Assembly (NCBI RefSeq): GCF_007859315.1
Contig: NZ_VOHA01000033.1
Coordinates: forward strand, 19,613 to 83,612
Length of the DNA: 64,000 nt
Reading direction: 5' to 3'
Source of the DNA: Reyranella sp. CPCC 100927
GTDB lineage: Bacteria; Pseudomonadota; Alphaproteobacteria; Reyranellales; Reyranellaceae
Below the pieces are notes generated by a model. That model was not told where the DNA came from. It saw nothing but the letters and a program-made list of their open reading frames with translations, and searched no databases. The position numbers and the translations under genes are program-made. This document shows positions 45,121 to 55,307 of this stretch, one piece after another (position 1 is the stretch's first letter; each line of letters starts with the position of its first letter).

Positions 45121-46194
45121 ATGACCGAGCTCCTGACGCCGTTCGCGACCTGGCGCGGGCGCATCGCGGCACTCGTTCTGGTGCTGCTGGGGCTGCTGCC
45201 GTTGTACGCGCCGTGGCTGGATGCCGCCGGCATCATCAGCCAGAAATTCGCGCTCACCCTGATGACGCGCGTGCTGATCCTGGCGATCGCCGCCATCAGC
45301 CTGAACCTGATCCTGGGCTATGGCGGCATCGTGAGCTTCGGCCACGCCGTCTATATCGGACTAGGCGGCTACGCGGTCGGCATCATGGCGCATCATGGCG
45401 TGACCAACGGCTTCCTGCAGTTCCCGGTCGCGATCGGACTGTCGGCCCTGTTCGCACTCGCCATCGGTGCGCTGTCGCTGCGCACGCGCGGCGTCTATTT
45501 CATCATGATCACGCTCGCCTTCGCACAGCTGGTCTACTATGTCGGCGTCGGCCTCGAACCCTACGGCGGCGACGACGGGCTCACCATCAACCGGCGCAGC
45601 GACTTTGCCGGCCTGCTGCCCACGCGCGGCCCGGACAAGACCACCGCCTTCTATGTCGTCTCGTTCGTCGTGCTGCTGCTGGTGCTCGGCCTGGTGCACC
45701 GGCTGGTGAACTCGCGCTTCGGCATGGCGCTGCGCGGCGCCAAGTCCAACGAACAGCGCATGCAGGCGTTGGGCATGCCCACGTTCCGCTATCGGCTGAC
45801 CGCGTTTGTGATCGCCGGCGCCATCTGCGGCCTGGCCGGTGCCTTGCTCGCCAACCACACCGAGTTCATCTCGCCGGCCATGATGCACTGGACACGCTCG
45901 GGCGACCTGATCGTCATGGTGGTGCTGGGCGGCATGGGCAGCCTGCTCGGCCCGGTCTATGGCGCCGTCGCCTTCCTGCTGCTGGAGGAGTTCCTGCCCG
46001 GCCTGCTGAAGGTCGTCCTCACCTGGCTGCATGACGGCGTGGCCGCCGTCCTGGGCCCCGGTGCCGGCGCCCTGGAGTCCTGGCTGCGGCTTGCCGAGTA
46101 CTGGCAGATCGCGCTGGGCGCGATCCTGATCCTGGTGGTGCTCTACGCCCGCGGCGGCATCGACAGCCTGTTCGGGAGGCCCCGCCATGGCTGA
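45121..46194 (+). CDS. branched-chain-type ABC permease, LivM-like
   Basis: The 357-residue inner-membrane protein shows LILGYGGIVSFGHAVYIGLGGYAVG and GMALRGAKSNEQRMQALGMPTFRYRLTAFVIAGAICGLAGALLA, which are LivM signatures. It starts two bases after the LivH-like stop and overlaps the ATPase gene by eight bases. A longer C-terminus (about 30 residues after the last core span) is present. Confidence 0.93.
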   Translation: MTELLTPFATWRGRIAALVLVLLGLLPLYAPWLDAAGIISQKFALTLMTRVLILAIAAISLNLILGYGGIVSFGHAVYIGLGGYAVGIMAHHGVTNGFLQFPVAIGLSALFALAIGALSLRTRGVYFIMITLAFAQLVYYVGVGLEPYGGDDGLTINRRSDFAGLLPTRGPDKTTAFYVVSFVVLLLVLGLVHRLVNSRFGMALRGAKSNEQRMQALGMPTFRYRLTAFVIAGAICGLAGALLANHTEFISPAMMHWTRSGDLIVMVVLGGMGSLLGPVYGAVAFLLLEEFLPGLLKVVLTWLHDGVAAVLGPGAGALESWLRLAEYWQIALGAILILVVLYARGGIDSLFGRPRHG

Positions 46195-46941
46195 GGCCAT
46201 GCTGAAGGTCGAGGGCCTGGTGAAGCGCTTTGGCGGGCTGGTGGCCACCGACAACCTGTCGCTCGACGTGCGCGACGGTGAAGTGCATGCCCTGATCGGC
46301 CCCAACGGTGCCGGCAAGACAACGCTCATCGCGCAGCTCTCGGGCTTCCTGCGTCCCGATGCCGGTCGCATCACATTCACCGATCGCGACATCACCGCGC
46401 TGCCGGCGGCGGCGCGGGTACGATTGGGACTGGCCCGGTCATTCCAGATCACCAGCGTGCTGCGCGATTTCACGGCACTGGACAACGTGGCGCTGGCCGA
46501 GCAGGCGCGCCAGGGCCACTCGTTCCGGTTCTGGCAGCCGGCGCGGTCCGATCGCTCGCTGCGCGGACCGGCAAGCGCGGCGCTGGAGGCGGTCGGCTTG
46601 GCGCATCGGGCCGACGATCCCGCTGCCAGCCTGTCGCACGGCGAGCAGCGCCAGCTCGAAGTGGCGATGGCGCTGGCGTGCGACCCGCGCCTGCTGTTGC
46701 TGGATGAACCGATGGCCGGCATGGGGCCCGAGGAGTCGGCACGCATGGTCGACCTGCTGCGCGGCCTGCGCGGGCAGCGCACGATGCTGCTGATCGAGCA
46801 CGACATGGATGCCGTGTTCGCGCTGGCCGATCGCATCACCGTGCTGGTCTACGGCCGCGCCATCGCCACCGGCACACCGGCCGAGATCCGCGCCAATCCC
46901 GAGGTGCGCACGGCCTATCTCGGCGAGTCGGAGGGCACGTG

Positions 46942-46942
<1 letters not shown>
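46187..46942 (+). CDS. branched-chain-type ABC ATPase, LivG-like
   Basis: The 251-residue protein has Walker A GPNGAGKTT, the LSHGEQRQLE signature, Walker B LLLLDEPMAGMGPEES and IEHDMDAVFALADRI. The short C-terminal end NPEVRTAYLGES is typical of LivG. It overlaps the permease gene by eight bases and is coupled to the second ATPase gene by TGATG. Confidence 0.94.
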
Positions 46943-47661
<719 letters not shown>

Positions 47662-47671
47662 GAGCGCATTC

Positions 47672-47774
47672 CCCTCGCCCGCGAGGGACTACAGATGCGG
47701 CGGGCGGAGTCCGGTAACCCTCATCCGGCCGCCACTGCGTAGCGGCCACCTTCTCCCGCTCGCGGGAGAAGGGA
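47672..47774. repeat. family B inverted repeat between liv and pot genes
   Basis: CCCCTCGCCCGCGAGGG (left) and CTTCTCCCGCTCGCGGGAGAAGGG (right) form separate hairpins, with GGCGGG...CCGGCCGCC and CGCTACGCAGTGGCGGCC-type pairs between them. It follows the LivF-like stop by 11 bases and is 90 bases from the next start. Confidence 0.75.
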
Positions 47775-47863
47775 CAGAGCGGCGAAGAGCGGTGTTGCGT
47801 TTCGCTGCGTTGCGTCGCAAACATCGGCTGGATCCGGTTGTCGCCAGAGGAGTGCTCCCGAAA

Positions 47864-48964
47864 ATGAGGCATGGCTTCCTTTCCCTCGCGACCGCGCTCG
47901 CGCTGGCGCTGGTCGCTACCGACGGCTGGTCGCAGGGCAAGGTGGTGAACGTCTACAACTGGACGGACTACATCGCCGAGGATGCGCCCAAGGCGTTTCA
48001 GCAGGCGACCGGCATCAAGGCCAACTACACGACCTACGACACCAACGAGATTCTCGACGCGAAGCTCAAGACCGGCCGGTCCGGCTATGACGTCGTGACG
48101 CCGACCATGTCGCCGCACTTCGCGCGCCAGATGGCCACCGGCCTGTTCCGGCCGCTCGACAAGGCGAAGCTGAAGAACTACGGCAATCTCGATCCCGACA
48201 TCATGAAGGCGTTGGCCAAGTACGATACCGGCAACGCCTTCGGCGTGCCCTGGATGTGGGGCACCACCGGCATCGGCTACAACGTCGAGGCCGTCAAGAA
48301 GCGCATGCCCGACGCGCCGGTCGACAGCCTGAAGCTGATCTTCGACCCCGAGATCGTGGCGAAGTTCAAGGACTGTGGTGTGATGCTGCTCGACAGCCCG
48401 ACGGACGTGCTGCCGGCGGCGCTGCTCTATCTCGGCCTCGATCCCGACAGCAAGAAGCCTGAGGATCTGGAGAAGGCGGCCGACGTCGTGCGTAAGGTGC
48501 GCCCCTCGATCCGCAAATTCACCAGCGCCGAGATGATCGACTCGCTGGCGCGCGGCGACATCTGTGTCGCCTTCAGCTTCTCCGGCGACATCCTTCAGGC
48601 ACGCGACCGCGGCGCCAAGGCCAAGCCCGAGGCGGTCAAAGTCACCTACAGCATCCCCAGGGAAGGCTCGCAGCTGTGGATCGACGTGATGGCGATCCCC
48701 AAAGACTCCAAGAACGTCGACGAGGCGCACCGCTGGATCGACTATCTCCTGGACCCCAAGGTCGCCGCCGCCTCCAGCGATGCCGTCGGCTACGCCAACG
48801 GCAACAAGGCCGCCGTGCCGCTGATGAAGAAGGACGTATCGGGCGATCCGCTGATCTATCCGCCCGAAGCCGTGCGCGCCAAGCTGTTCACCATCAGCCC
48901 GGGTGACCAGGAGCAGACCAGGCTGCGCACGCGGCTGTGGACCAACATCAAGACGGGTCGATGA
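47864..48964 (+). CDS. polyamine-type ABC substrate-binding protein, PotD/PotF-like
   Basis: The 366-residue periplasmic protein has a signal MRHGFLSLATALALALVATD and ends it at GWSQG. VVNVYNWTDYIAEDAPKAFQ, YDVVTPTMSPHFARQM, WGTTGIGYNVEAVKKRMPD and YSIPREGSQLWIDVMAIPKDS match PotD/PotF. The start at 47864 follows AGAGGAG. Ligand is probably a polyamine. It is the first gene of the potDABC-ordered importer. Confidence 0.92.
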   Translation: MRHGFLSLATALALALVATDGWSQGKVVNVYNWTDYIAEDAPKAFQQATGIKANYTTYDTNEILDAKLKTGRSGYDVVTPTMSPHFARQMATGLFRPLDKAKLKNYGNLDPDIMKALAKYDTGNAFGVPWMWGTTGIGYNVEAVKKRMPDAPVDSLKLIFDPEIVAKFKDCGVMLLDSPTDVLPAALLYLGLDPDSKKPEDLEKAADVVRKVRPSIRKFTSAEMIDSLARGDICVAFSFSGDILQARDRGAKAKPEAVKVTYSIPREGSQLWIDVMAIPKDSKNVDEAHRWIDYLLDPKVAAASSDAVGYANGNKAAVPLMKKDVSGDPLIYPPEAVRAKLFTISPGDQEQTRLRTRLWTNIKTGR

Positions 48965-48986
48965 TGGTACGAACGGCGTCTTCACC

Positions 48987-49069
48987 GTCATCCCGAGCGC
49001 AGCGAGGGATCTTTCCCCATGAATCGTCTGCGCACCGCTGAAAGACCCCGCGCTACGCTCGGAATGACA
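48987..49069. repeat. family A inverted repeat between binding-protein and ATPase genes
   Basis: GTCATCCCGAGCGCAGCGA at the left and CGCTACGCTCGGAATGAC at the right form the arms. It is 22 bases after the PotD-like stop and 29 bases before the ATPase start. Confidence 0.9.
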
Positions 49070-49098
49070 GAGCGAGCGCCCTGGACGACGTCCGCATC

Positions 49099-50181
49099 GT
49101 GACCACGTCTCCTTTCATCCGCATCGAGAGTGTCGTCAAACGCTTCGGTAACGTCACGGCCGTGGCGGGTGTCGATCTCGAGATCGGCGCCGGCGAGCTG
49201 TTCGCCCTGCTGGGCGGTTCGGGCTGCGGCAAGACCACCTTGCTGCGCATGCTGGCCGGCTTCGAGGTGCCGACCGAGGGACGCATCGTGATCGACGGCG
49301 TCGACATGACCGCCGTGCCGCCCTATGCGCGGCCCGTCAACATGATGTTCCAGTCCTATGCGCTCTTCCCGCACATGAGCGTGGCGCGCAACGTCGCCTA
49401 TGGGTTGGAGCGCGAGGGCCTGCCCAGGGCCGAGATCGAGGAACGCGTGGCGCAGGCCCTGGATCTGGTCGAGCTGCGCACCCAGGCCCAGCGCAAGCCG
49501 CACCAGCTGTCCGGCGGCCAGCGCCAGCGCGTGGCGCTGGCACGTGCCATCGTGAAGCGGCCCAAGGTGCTGCTGCTCGACGAGCCGCTGGCCGCGCTCG
49601 ACCGCAAGCTGCGCGAGCGCACGCAGCTGGAACTGGTCGAGCTGCAGCGGCGGCTGGGCATCACCTTCGTCATGGTGACGCACGACCAGGATGAAGCGAT
49701 GACCATGGCCAGCCGCATCGCCGTCATGGACCACGGCCGCATCGTGCAGGTCGGCGCACCGGCCGAAATCTACGAGCAGCCCAACAGCCGCTTCGTCGCC
49801 GACTTCATCGGGCTGGCCAACATCTTCGACGGCGAGATCGTCGGCCGCGCCGATGATCGGCTGCGCATCCGCTGCGAACCGCTGGGCGGCGAGATCAGTG
49901 CCACGGCGAGCGAGGGCCCAGCGGCGGGTCCGGTCGCCATCGTCATCCGCCCGGAGAAGCTGTCGCTGTCCACGAGCGATGTCGGCAGCGGCCTGGCCGG
50001 GACGGTGCGCAATATCGTCTATCTCGGCGACGAGTCGATCTTCCATGTCCAACTGCAGTCAGGTGCCGCCATACAGATCACGCGCATGAACGCCGACCGG
50101 CGCGCCGCGGGTGCGATCGGCCGCGGCGATCCTGTGCGGGTCGGCTGGGCGCCCGAAGCCGTCGTGGTGATGCCGCGATGA
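49099..50181 (+). CDS. polyamine-type ABC ATPase, PotA-like
   Basis: The 360-residue protein has Walker A GGSGCGKTT, MMFQSYALFPHMSVARNVAYGL, signature LSGGQRQR, Walker B LLLDEPLAALDRKLRERTQ and a C-terminal TOBE domain (VIRPEKLSLS). This matches PotA/PotG. The start is GTG at 49099 without a strong ribosome site. It overlaps the following permease by four bases. Confidence 0.93.
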   Translation: MTTSPFIRIESVVKRFGNVTAVAGVDLEIGAGELFALLGGSGCGKTTLLRMLAGFEVPTEGRIVIDGVDMTAVPPYARPVNMMFQSYALFPHMSVARNVAYGLEREGLPRAEIEERVAQALDLVELRTQAQRKPHQLSGGQRQRVALARAIVKRPKVLLLDEPLAALDRKLRERTQLELVELQRRLGITFVMVTHDQDEAMTMASRIAVMDHGRIVQVGAPAEIYEQPNSRFVADFIGLANIFDGEIVGRADDRLRIRCEPLGGEISATASEGPAAGPVAIVIRPEKLSLSTSDVGSGLAGTVRNIVYLGDESIFHVQLQSGAAIQITRMNADRRAAGAIGRGDPVRVGWAPEAVVVMPR

Positions 50182-51047
50182 GCACGATCGGCGTATCCCG
50201 CGCCGACTGGGGTCGGCGGATCGTCATTGCCCTGCCCTATCTCTGGCTGCTGCTGTTCTTCGCGGCACCCTTCATCATCGTTGCCGCCATCAGCTTCGCC
50301 GACAACACGCCCGACACGGTGCCGCCGGTAACGTTGTCCGGCTCGGGCAGGAGTTACACCCAACTGGCGGCCGACGCGCTCTATCCCGCCGCCTACCTGA
50401 ACTCCCTGCGGATCGCGGCCATCGCCACGCTGATCACGCTGCTGATCGGCTATCCGATGGCCTACGGAATCGCGCGGGCTCCGGCCGGCTGGCGCGGGCC
50501 TTTGCTGATGGCGGTGATCCTGCCGTTCTGGACGTCATTCCTGATCCGCATCTATGCCTGGAAGGGCATCCTGTCGGAGAACGGCTTGCTGAATCAGGTG
50601 CTGCGCGGCAGCGGCCTGGTCGAGGACCCGGGCACCCTGCTGGGCACGGAATGGGCGATCTATCTCGGTATCGCCTACGCCTATCTGCCGTTCATGGTGC
50701 TGCCGCTCTACGCCGTGCTGGAGAAGCTCGACCGATCGCTGCTCGAGGCGGCGGCCGATCTCGGTGCCCGGCCGGAGCGTGCATTCCTCACCGTCACGCT
50801 GCCGCTGTCGCTGCCCGGCATCATGGGCGGCTGCCTGCTGGTGTTCATCCCGGCGGTGGGCGAGTTCGTGATCCCCGACCTGCTGGGCGGCACCGAAACG
50901 TTGATGATCGGCAAGGTGCTGTGGGATGAATTCTTCTCCAACAGCGACTGGCCGGCGGCGTCGGCCGTGGCGATGGTCATGCTGGTGGTGCTGGTGGCGC
51001 CCATCGTGCTGTTCCAACGTGCCCGTGCCCGCGAGATGGCGCGATGA
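50178..51047 (+). CDS. polyamine-type ABC permease, PotB/PotH-like
   Basis: The 289-residue protein has six spans and the EAA loop EAAADLGARPERAFLTVTLPLSLPG. LPFWTSFLIRIYAWKGILSENGLLN is a PotB/PotH hallmark. It starts at ATG overlapping the ATPase stop. Confidence 0.93.
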   Translation: MSTIGVSRADWGRRIVIALPYLWLLLFFAAPFIIVAAISFADNTPDTVPPVTLSGSGRSYTQLAADALYPAAYLNSLRIAAIATLITLLIGYPMAYGIARAPAGWRGPLLMAVILPFWTSFLIRIYAWKGILSENGLLNQVLRGSGLVEDPGTLLGTEWAIYLGIAYAYLPFMVLPLYAVLEKLDRSLLEAAADLGARPERAFLTVTLPLSLPGIMGGCLLVFIPAVGEFVIPDLLGGTETLMIGKVLWDEFFSNSDWPAASAVAMVMLVVLVAPIVLFQRARAREMAR

Positions 51048-51066
51048 TGATGACGATGCTGCACAC

Positions 51067-51151
51067 TGTCATCCCGAGCGCAGCGAGGGATCTCCCGCAA
51101 AGGGCGCACGTGCGTCAATCGCAGGAGATCCCTCGCTGCGCTCGGGATGAC
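51067..51151. repeat. family A inverted repeat between permease genes
   Basis: TGTCATCCCGAGCGCAGCGA and TCGCTGCGCTCGGGATGAC are the arms. It separates the PotB-like and PotC-like genes, which normally overlap or adjoin. Confidence 0.9.
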
Positions 51152-51168
51152 GGAGTCGAAGGCGCGCG

Positions 51169-52005
51169 ATGACCGACCGCATGCCCCGCCTGCTGTTCGT
51201 CGCTCTGGCCTTCGGCTACGCGTTCCTCTACGTGCCGATCCTCACCTTGATCGTATATTCGTTCAACGAGTCGCGGCTGGTCACGGTGTGGAGCGGCTTC
51301 TCGCTCAAATGGTGGGGCGAGTTGCTGCGCAACGAGACCATGCTCGATGCGGCGCTGTTGTCGTTCCAGATCGCGCTGGTCAACGCCTGCGTCGCGACCG
51401 TGCTGGGCACCATGGCCGGCTTCGCCCTGGCGCGCTATCCGCGGTTTGCCGGCCGCACGGCGTTCGCCGGCCTGATCGCGGCGCCCCTGGTGATGCCCGA
51501 GGTGATCATGGGCATCGCGACCCTGCTGCTCTTCGTTGCCCTGGATCAGCTGCTGGGCTGGCCCGAGCGCGGTTTCACCACCATTGCCATCGCCCATATC
51601 ACGTTCTCGCTGGCCTTTGTGGCCGTCGTGGTGCAGTCGCGGCTCGCCGACTTCGATCGCTCCGTCGAGGAGGCGGCCATGGACCTCGGCGCGCGGCCAT
51701 TCACGGTGTTTCGCACCATCACCCTGCCGCTGATCGCACCCGCCCTGGTCTCGGGCTGGCTGCTCGCCTTCACCCTGTCGATGGACGATCTGATCCTGAC
51801 GCAGTTCGTGGCCGGGCCACAGTCGCAGACCCTGCCGATGCTGATCTATTCCAGCGTGCGCCTAGGGGTCAGCCCGCAGGTCAACGTTCTGGCCACGATC
51901 ATCGTGACCGTGGTGGCGATTGCCGTCGTGATCGCCGGCTGGCTGATGAACCGTACGCGCCAGCGGCAGATGCGCGATGTGCAGGCCGCCGCACGCGCCG
52001 CATGA
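51169..52005 (+). CDS. polyamine-type ABC permease, PotC/PotI-like
   Basis: The 278-residue protein has six spans, the EAA loop EEAAMDLGARPFTVFRTITLPLIAP and SMDDLILTQFVAGPQSQTLPM, all typical of PotC/PotI. It completes the importer. Its ATG has only a weak upstream GGAG, and the family A repeat precedes it by 17 bases. Confidence 0.92.
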   Translation: MTDRMPRLLFVALAFGYAFLYVPILTLIVYSFNESRLVTVWSGFSLKWWGELLRNETMLDAALLSFQIALVNACVATVLGTMAGFALARYPRFAGRTAFAGLIAAPLVMPEVIMGIATLLLFVALDQLLGWPERGFTTIAIAHITFSLAFVAVVVQSRLADFDRSVEEAAMDLGARPFTVFRTITLPLIAPALVSGWLLAFTLSMDDLILTQFVAGPQSQTLPMLIYSSVRLGVSPQVNVLATIIVTVVAIAVVIAGWLMNRTRQRQMRDVQAAARAA

Positions 52006-52147
52006 CTTTGTTTTTGTTCCAGGTACGGAAAGTAAGTTGATCCCCGTTGGCAACGGAACCCTGGGCCTTTCGCCGCGCTCTGATTGACGGCACGATTTCC
52101 TCTATAGTGCGCAGCGGTGACGTCGCCATACCAAGGGAGGGAACAGG

Positions 52148-53512
52148 ATGACGGGCAAACGCGAACGCGGGCTTCATGAGCTCTATGCCGACGATCCGGA
52201 GCGCGCCGACGCGCTGGTCTTCGATCGTCGCGCTGATGCCTCGCGCCGTGGTTTCCTGCGCGGCGCCGGATTGGCCGGCATGGGGGCGGCCGTGGGTGGC
52301 ACCATTCCCTTCGCCGGCACCATGCCGGCCGGCCTGGTGCCGGCGGCGATGGCACAGCCCGTTCAGCAGGCGCAGGCCGGGCCGCCGGCCGAGAAGGGCC
52401 CCAAGATCCTCAAGATGGACGGCAAGGCTGACCTGGTCGTCCTGGGTGACAAGCCCGTGGTGGCCGAGACGCCCGCCCACCTGCTGGACGACGAGGTGAC
52501 GCCGACCGAGAAGTTCTTCGTCCGCAACAACGGGCTGACACCCGATCCGGCATCGATGCCGAGCGACCCCAAGGCGTGGAAGATCAAGATCGACGGCGAG
52601 GTGAACACGCCGCTGGACATCACGCTCGGCGATCTCATGACGCGCTTCCCGCAGGTCACGCACAAGCTGATGCTGGAATGCGGCGGCAACGGCCGGTCGT
52701 TCTTCGTGCCCGAAGCGCGCGGCAACCAGTGGACCAATGGCGGGGCGGGCTGTGCCGAGTGGACCGGCGTGCGACTGGCCGACGTGCTGAAGGCGGCCGG
52801 CCTGAAGTCGACCGCGGTCTACACCGGCCACTACGGCGCCGATCCGCATCTGTCGGGCGATGCCACCAAGCCCTCGATCTCGCGCGGCGTGCGCCTGGAG
52901 AAGGCGATGGAGGAACACACCATCATCGCCTTCAAGATGAACGGCAAGGACATCCCGCTGATCCACGGCGCGCCGGCGCGGCTGATCGTGCCGGGTTGGG
53001 CCGGCTCGACATCGGCCAAGTGGCTGAACCGCATCTGGGTGCGCGACAAGGAACATGATGGGCCGGGCATGGGCGGCTTCTCATACCGCATGAGCAAGAA
53101 GCCGATCGTGCCGGGCAGCAAGGGCGACGAGAAGGACACGGTCATCCTCGAGTCGATGCCGGTGCGCTCGATCGTCACGTTCCCGGCGCACGGCACACGC
53201 CTGGCCGGCGGCACGCGCAAGATCGACCTGCGCGGTCATGCCTGGGCCGGCGACAACACCGTGCAATCGGTCGAGATTTCGATCGACTATGGCGCCACGT
53301 GGAAGAAGGCCGATGTCAAGGCGCCGGCCAACAAATTCGCTTGGCAGCGCTTCACGGCGTCGATCGATCTGCCCAGCGCCGGCTACTACGAGATCTGGAG
53401 CAAGGCCACCGACAGCAAGGGCGCCACGCAACCGTTCCAGGCCGGCCACTGGAATCCGCAAGGCTATGGCGGCAACCCGGTCAGCCGCGTCGCCGTGCTG
53501 GTCGAAACGTGA
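52148..53512 (+). CDS. sulfite-oxidase-family molybdoenzyme (SorA/SoxC-like)
   Basis: The 454-residue protein has a Tat signal (SRRGFLRGAGL at residues 32-42) so it is exported folded. The Mo ligand Cys178 is in LMLECGGNGRS, with WTGVRLADVL and the C-terminal Mo-co dimerisation domain (VQSVEISIDYGATWKKA). A c-type cytochrome gene follows, as in sulfite:cytochrome c oxidoreductases. The N-terminal insertion (about residues 65-120) is longer than in simple SorA. Substrate is probably sulfite, but related enzymes act on other oxyanions. Confidence 0.92.
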   Translation: MTGKRERGLHELYADDPERADALVFDRRADASRRGFLRGAGLAGMGAAVGGTIPFAGTMPAGLVPAAMAQPVQQAQAGPPAEKGPKILKMDGKADLVVLGDKPVVAETPAHLLDDEVTPTEKFFVRNNGLTPDPASMPSDPKAWKIKIDGEVNTPLDITLGDLMTRFPQVTHKLMLECGGNGRSFFVPEARGNQWTNGGAGCAEWTGVRLADVLKAAGLKSTAVYTGHYGADPHLSGDATKPSISRGVRLEKAMEEHTIIAFKMNGKDIPLIHGAPARLIVPGWAGSTSAKWLNRIWVRDKEHDGPGMGGFSYRMSKKPIVPGSKGDEKDTVILESMPVRSIVTFPAHGTRLAGGTRKIDLRGHAWAGDNTVQSVEISIDYGATWKKADVKAPANKFAWQRFTASIDLPSAGYYEIWSKATDSKGATQPFQAGHWNPQGYGGNPVSRVAVLVET

Positions 53513-53514
53513 TC

Positions 53515-53643
53515 TCTCCCCCAGCTTCGCTGGGGGAGGTGGCCGAAGGCCGGAGGGGGAACCGACGTAGTCTCGTTACTACTGAGACCACGTCGGCTCC
53601 CCTCCGCCCCTTCGGGGCACCTCCCCAACTTCGTTGGGGAGGA
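53515..53643. repeat. family B inverted repeat between sorA-like and cytochrome genes
   Basis: TCTCCCCCAGCTTCGCTGGGGGA (left) and CACCTCCCCAACTTCGTTGGGGAGGA (right) are hairpins. GACGTAGTCTC pairs with GAGACCACGTC inside, as in the copy at 37036. The right arm supplies the ribosome site of the cytochrome gene. Confidence 0.9.
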
Positions 53644-53651
53644 TTGAGCTT

Positions 53652-54128
53652 ATGAAGCCGATCACCGCCGTCTCTGTCTCGATCCTGGCACTGGCCGTGG
53701 CGTTGCTGGTGGACCGCGGTGCCGGCCTGCGGCCGCGTGTCGAGATCCCGCAAGCCGCACCGGCCAGCCCGACACCCGCATCCTCGGCGCCACAGGCCGC
53801 CACGACACGCGGCGGCACCCTGGCCAAAGGGACGATCCCGCGCAGCCTGCCGCCCGATGCCAGCCACCAGGACACGGTCGACACTCTGCCGCCGGGCAAG
53901 GGACAGGAGGAGACGTTCTACATGTGCGCCGCCTGCCACGGCACCGCGCTGATCAAGCAGCAAGGCATGAGCCGGGAACTGTGGGAGGCCTCGTTCCAGC
54001 TGATGATCGATCGCCATGGCATGGCCAAACCCGACGATGCCGACCGGGCGTTGATCATCGACTATCTCGCCGAAAACTTTCCGCCCCGCCGCAAGGGTCG
54101 TGGCGGGGACAATCCGTTCCTGAAGTGA
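53652..54128 (+). CDS. c-type cytochrome, probable electron acceptor of the sulfite-oxidase-like enzyme
   Basis: The 158-residue protein has an N-terminal membrane segment or signal (MKPITAVSVSILALAVALLV), a Pro/Ala linker, and one heme-c site CAACH (Cys92, Cys95, His96). A Met in DRHGMAKP could be the axial ligand. It follows the molybdoenzyme gene after the repeat and probably accepts its electrons (SorB-like). ATG at 53652 has GGGGAGGA eight bases upstream. Confidence 0.88.
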   Translation: MKPITAVSVSILALAVALLVDRGAGLRPRVEIPQAAPASPTPASSAPQAATTRGGTLAKGTIPRSLPPDASHQDTVDTLPPGKGQEETFYMCAACHGTALIKQQGMSRELWEASFQLMIDRHGMAKPDDADRALIIDYLAENFPPRRKGRGGDNPFLK

Positions 54129-54137
54129 CGTAGGCCC

Positions 54138-54203
54138 TGTCATCCCGAGCGCAGCGAGGGATCTTTGCGCCAACGCAAGATTCCTCGCTGCGCTCGGGAT
54201 GAC
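54138..54203. repeat. family A inverted repeat, short
   Basis: TGTCATCCCGAGCGCAGCGA and TCGCTGCGCTCGGGATGAC are separated by only about 25 bases. It lies between two convergent genes and could end transcripts from both sides. Confidence 0.9.
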
Positions 54204-54210
54204 GGCATTC

Positions 54211-55077
54211 TCAGTTCGGCCGCCGGTTGGACGTCACCATGCGGTACATGCCGACGATGTTGAGCGCCGCCATGTCCTTGTAGCCGGCCCAGCTCTCGTA
54301 CTTCGACAGGTTCACCGCTGCCTTGATCTCCTCGACCGATTTGCCGGCGCGCACGGCGGCCAGAACCTGCGTGTAGAGATCTTCCATGTAGGTGCGATAG
54401 TTGACGACGCTCTGCTTGTTGCCCAGCGGCCCATGGCCTGGCGCCAAGGTGTCGAACTCCATGGCCTCTACCCGGCGCAACGACTCGATCCAGTCGGTGA
54501 GATAGGCGTCGGGAAAATCGCGGAAGGCGACGGCGCCGACCGGGATGAAATCGACGGCGAAGATCAGCTTCTCCTTGGGAAAGCGCACCACCAGCGAATT
54601 GTTCGAGTGATTGCGCCCGACATAGATCAGCTCGACCACCGTGCCACCCAGCTCCAGCTCCATGCGATCACTGAAGGTGACGTGCGGTACCGCCGTCGGC
54701 CGCTTCTCGCCGATGATGATGTCCTTGGCGTTGGCATGCGCGATCACGGTCGCGGTGTCGGCCCATTCCTCGCCGCCCGAGACATGGTCGGCATGGTCGT
54801 GGCTATAGATCACGTACTTGATGGGCTGATTGAAGCGGGTCTTGATTTCAGCCTTCAGCCACTTGGCGGCATCGGCGTTGATCGGGTCGGTGGCGATCAC
54901 GCCGGCTGGCGTCACGGCGAAGACCGAGTAGTGGAAGTTGTTGCGGAAACGATAGACGTCGCCCGCGATCTTGGTGATCTCGCGCACCGGCGGCGGCGGG
55001 CTCTGTGTCTGCGCCACCACCTCGGCCGACAACATCGCTATGACGGCGCCCGCAACCAGCGCACCCCAACGCATCAT
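54211..55077 (-). CDS. exported metallo-beta-lactamase-fold hydrolase
   Basis: The 288-residue protein has a signal peptide (MMRWGALVAGAVIAMLSAEV, cleavage near VVAQT), and the zinc motif HDHADH at residues 93-98, with VGRNHSNNSLVV, FAVDFIPVG and APGHGPLG providing the other ligands. This is the exported MBL group related to SoxH-type proteins. ATG at 55077 follows GGAGGGAG. It is convergent with the cytochrome gene; a functional link to it is only inference. Confidence 0.9.
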   Translation of the reverse strand: MMRWGALVAGAVIAMLSAEVVAQTQSPPPPVREITKIAGDVYRFRNNFHYSVFAVTPAGVIATDPINADAAKWLKAEIKTRFNQPIKYVIYSHDHADHVSGGEEWADTATVIAHANAKDIIIGEKRPTAVPHVTFSDRMELELGGTVVELIYVGRNHSNNSLVVRFPKEKLIFAVDFIPVGAVAFRDFPDAYLTDWIESLRRVEAMEFDTLAPGHGPLGNKQSVVNYRTYMEDLYTQVLAAVRAGKSVEEIKAAVNLSKYESWAGYKDMAALNIVGMYRMVTSNRRPN

Positions 55078-55203
55078 GGCTCCCTCCTTTGTCTTGGGAC
55101 GCGCCACTCTCCTCTATGCCGGCCGATCGACGAACATCGGCCGACACCGTCACACCGACATGTGACGCTCGCATCGGTGTGCAGCGCACCGGATTGTAAC
55201 TAC

Positions 55204-55284
55204 CGTCATCCCGAGCGCAGCGAGGGATCTCCCGGGAACGGAGACTCCATTCGCAGAAGATCCCTCGCTGCGCTCGGGATGACA
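55204..55284. repeat. family A inverted repeat
   Basis: GTCATCCCGAGCGCAGCGA and TCGCTGCGCTCGGGATGACA are the arms. It lies upstream of the MBL-fold gene and 24 bases beyond the M20 gene stop. Confidence 0.9.
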
Positions 55285-55307
55285 GCACGACGCTGAGATA
55301 ACAGCGC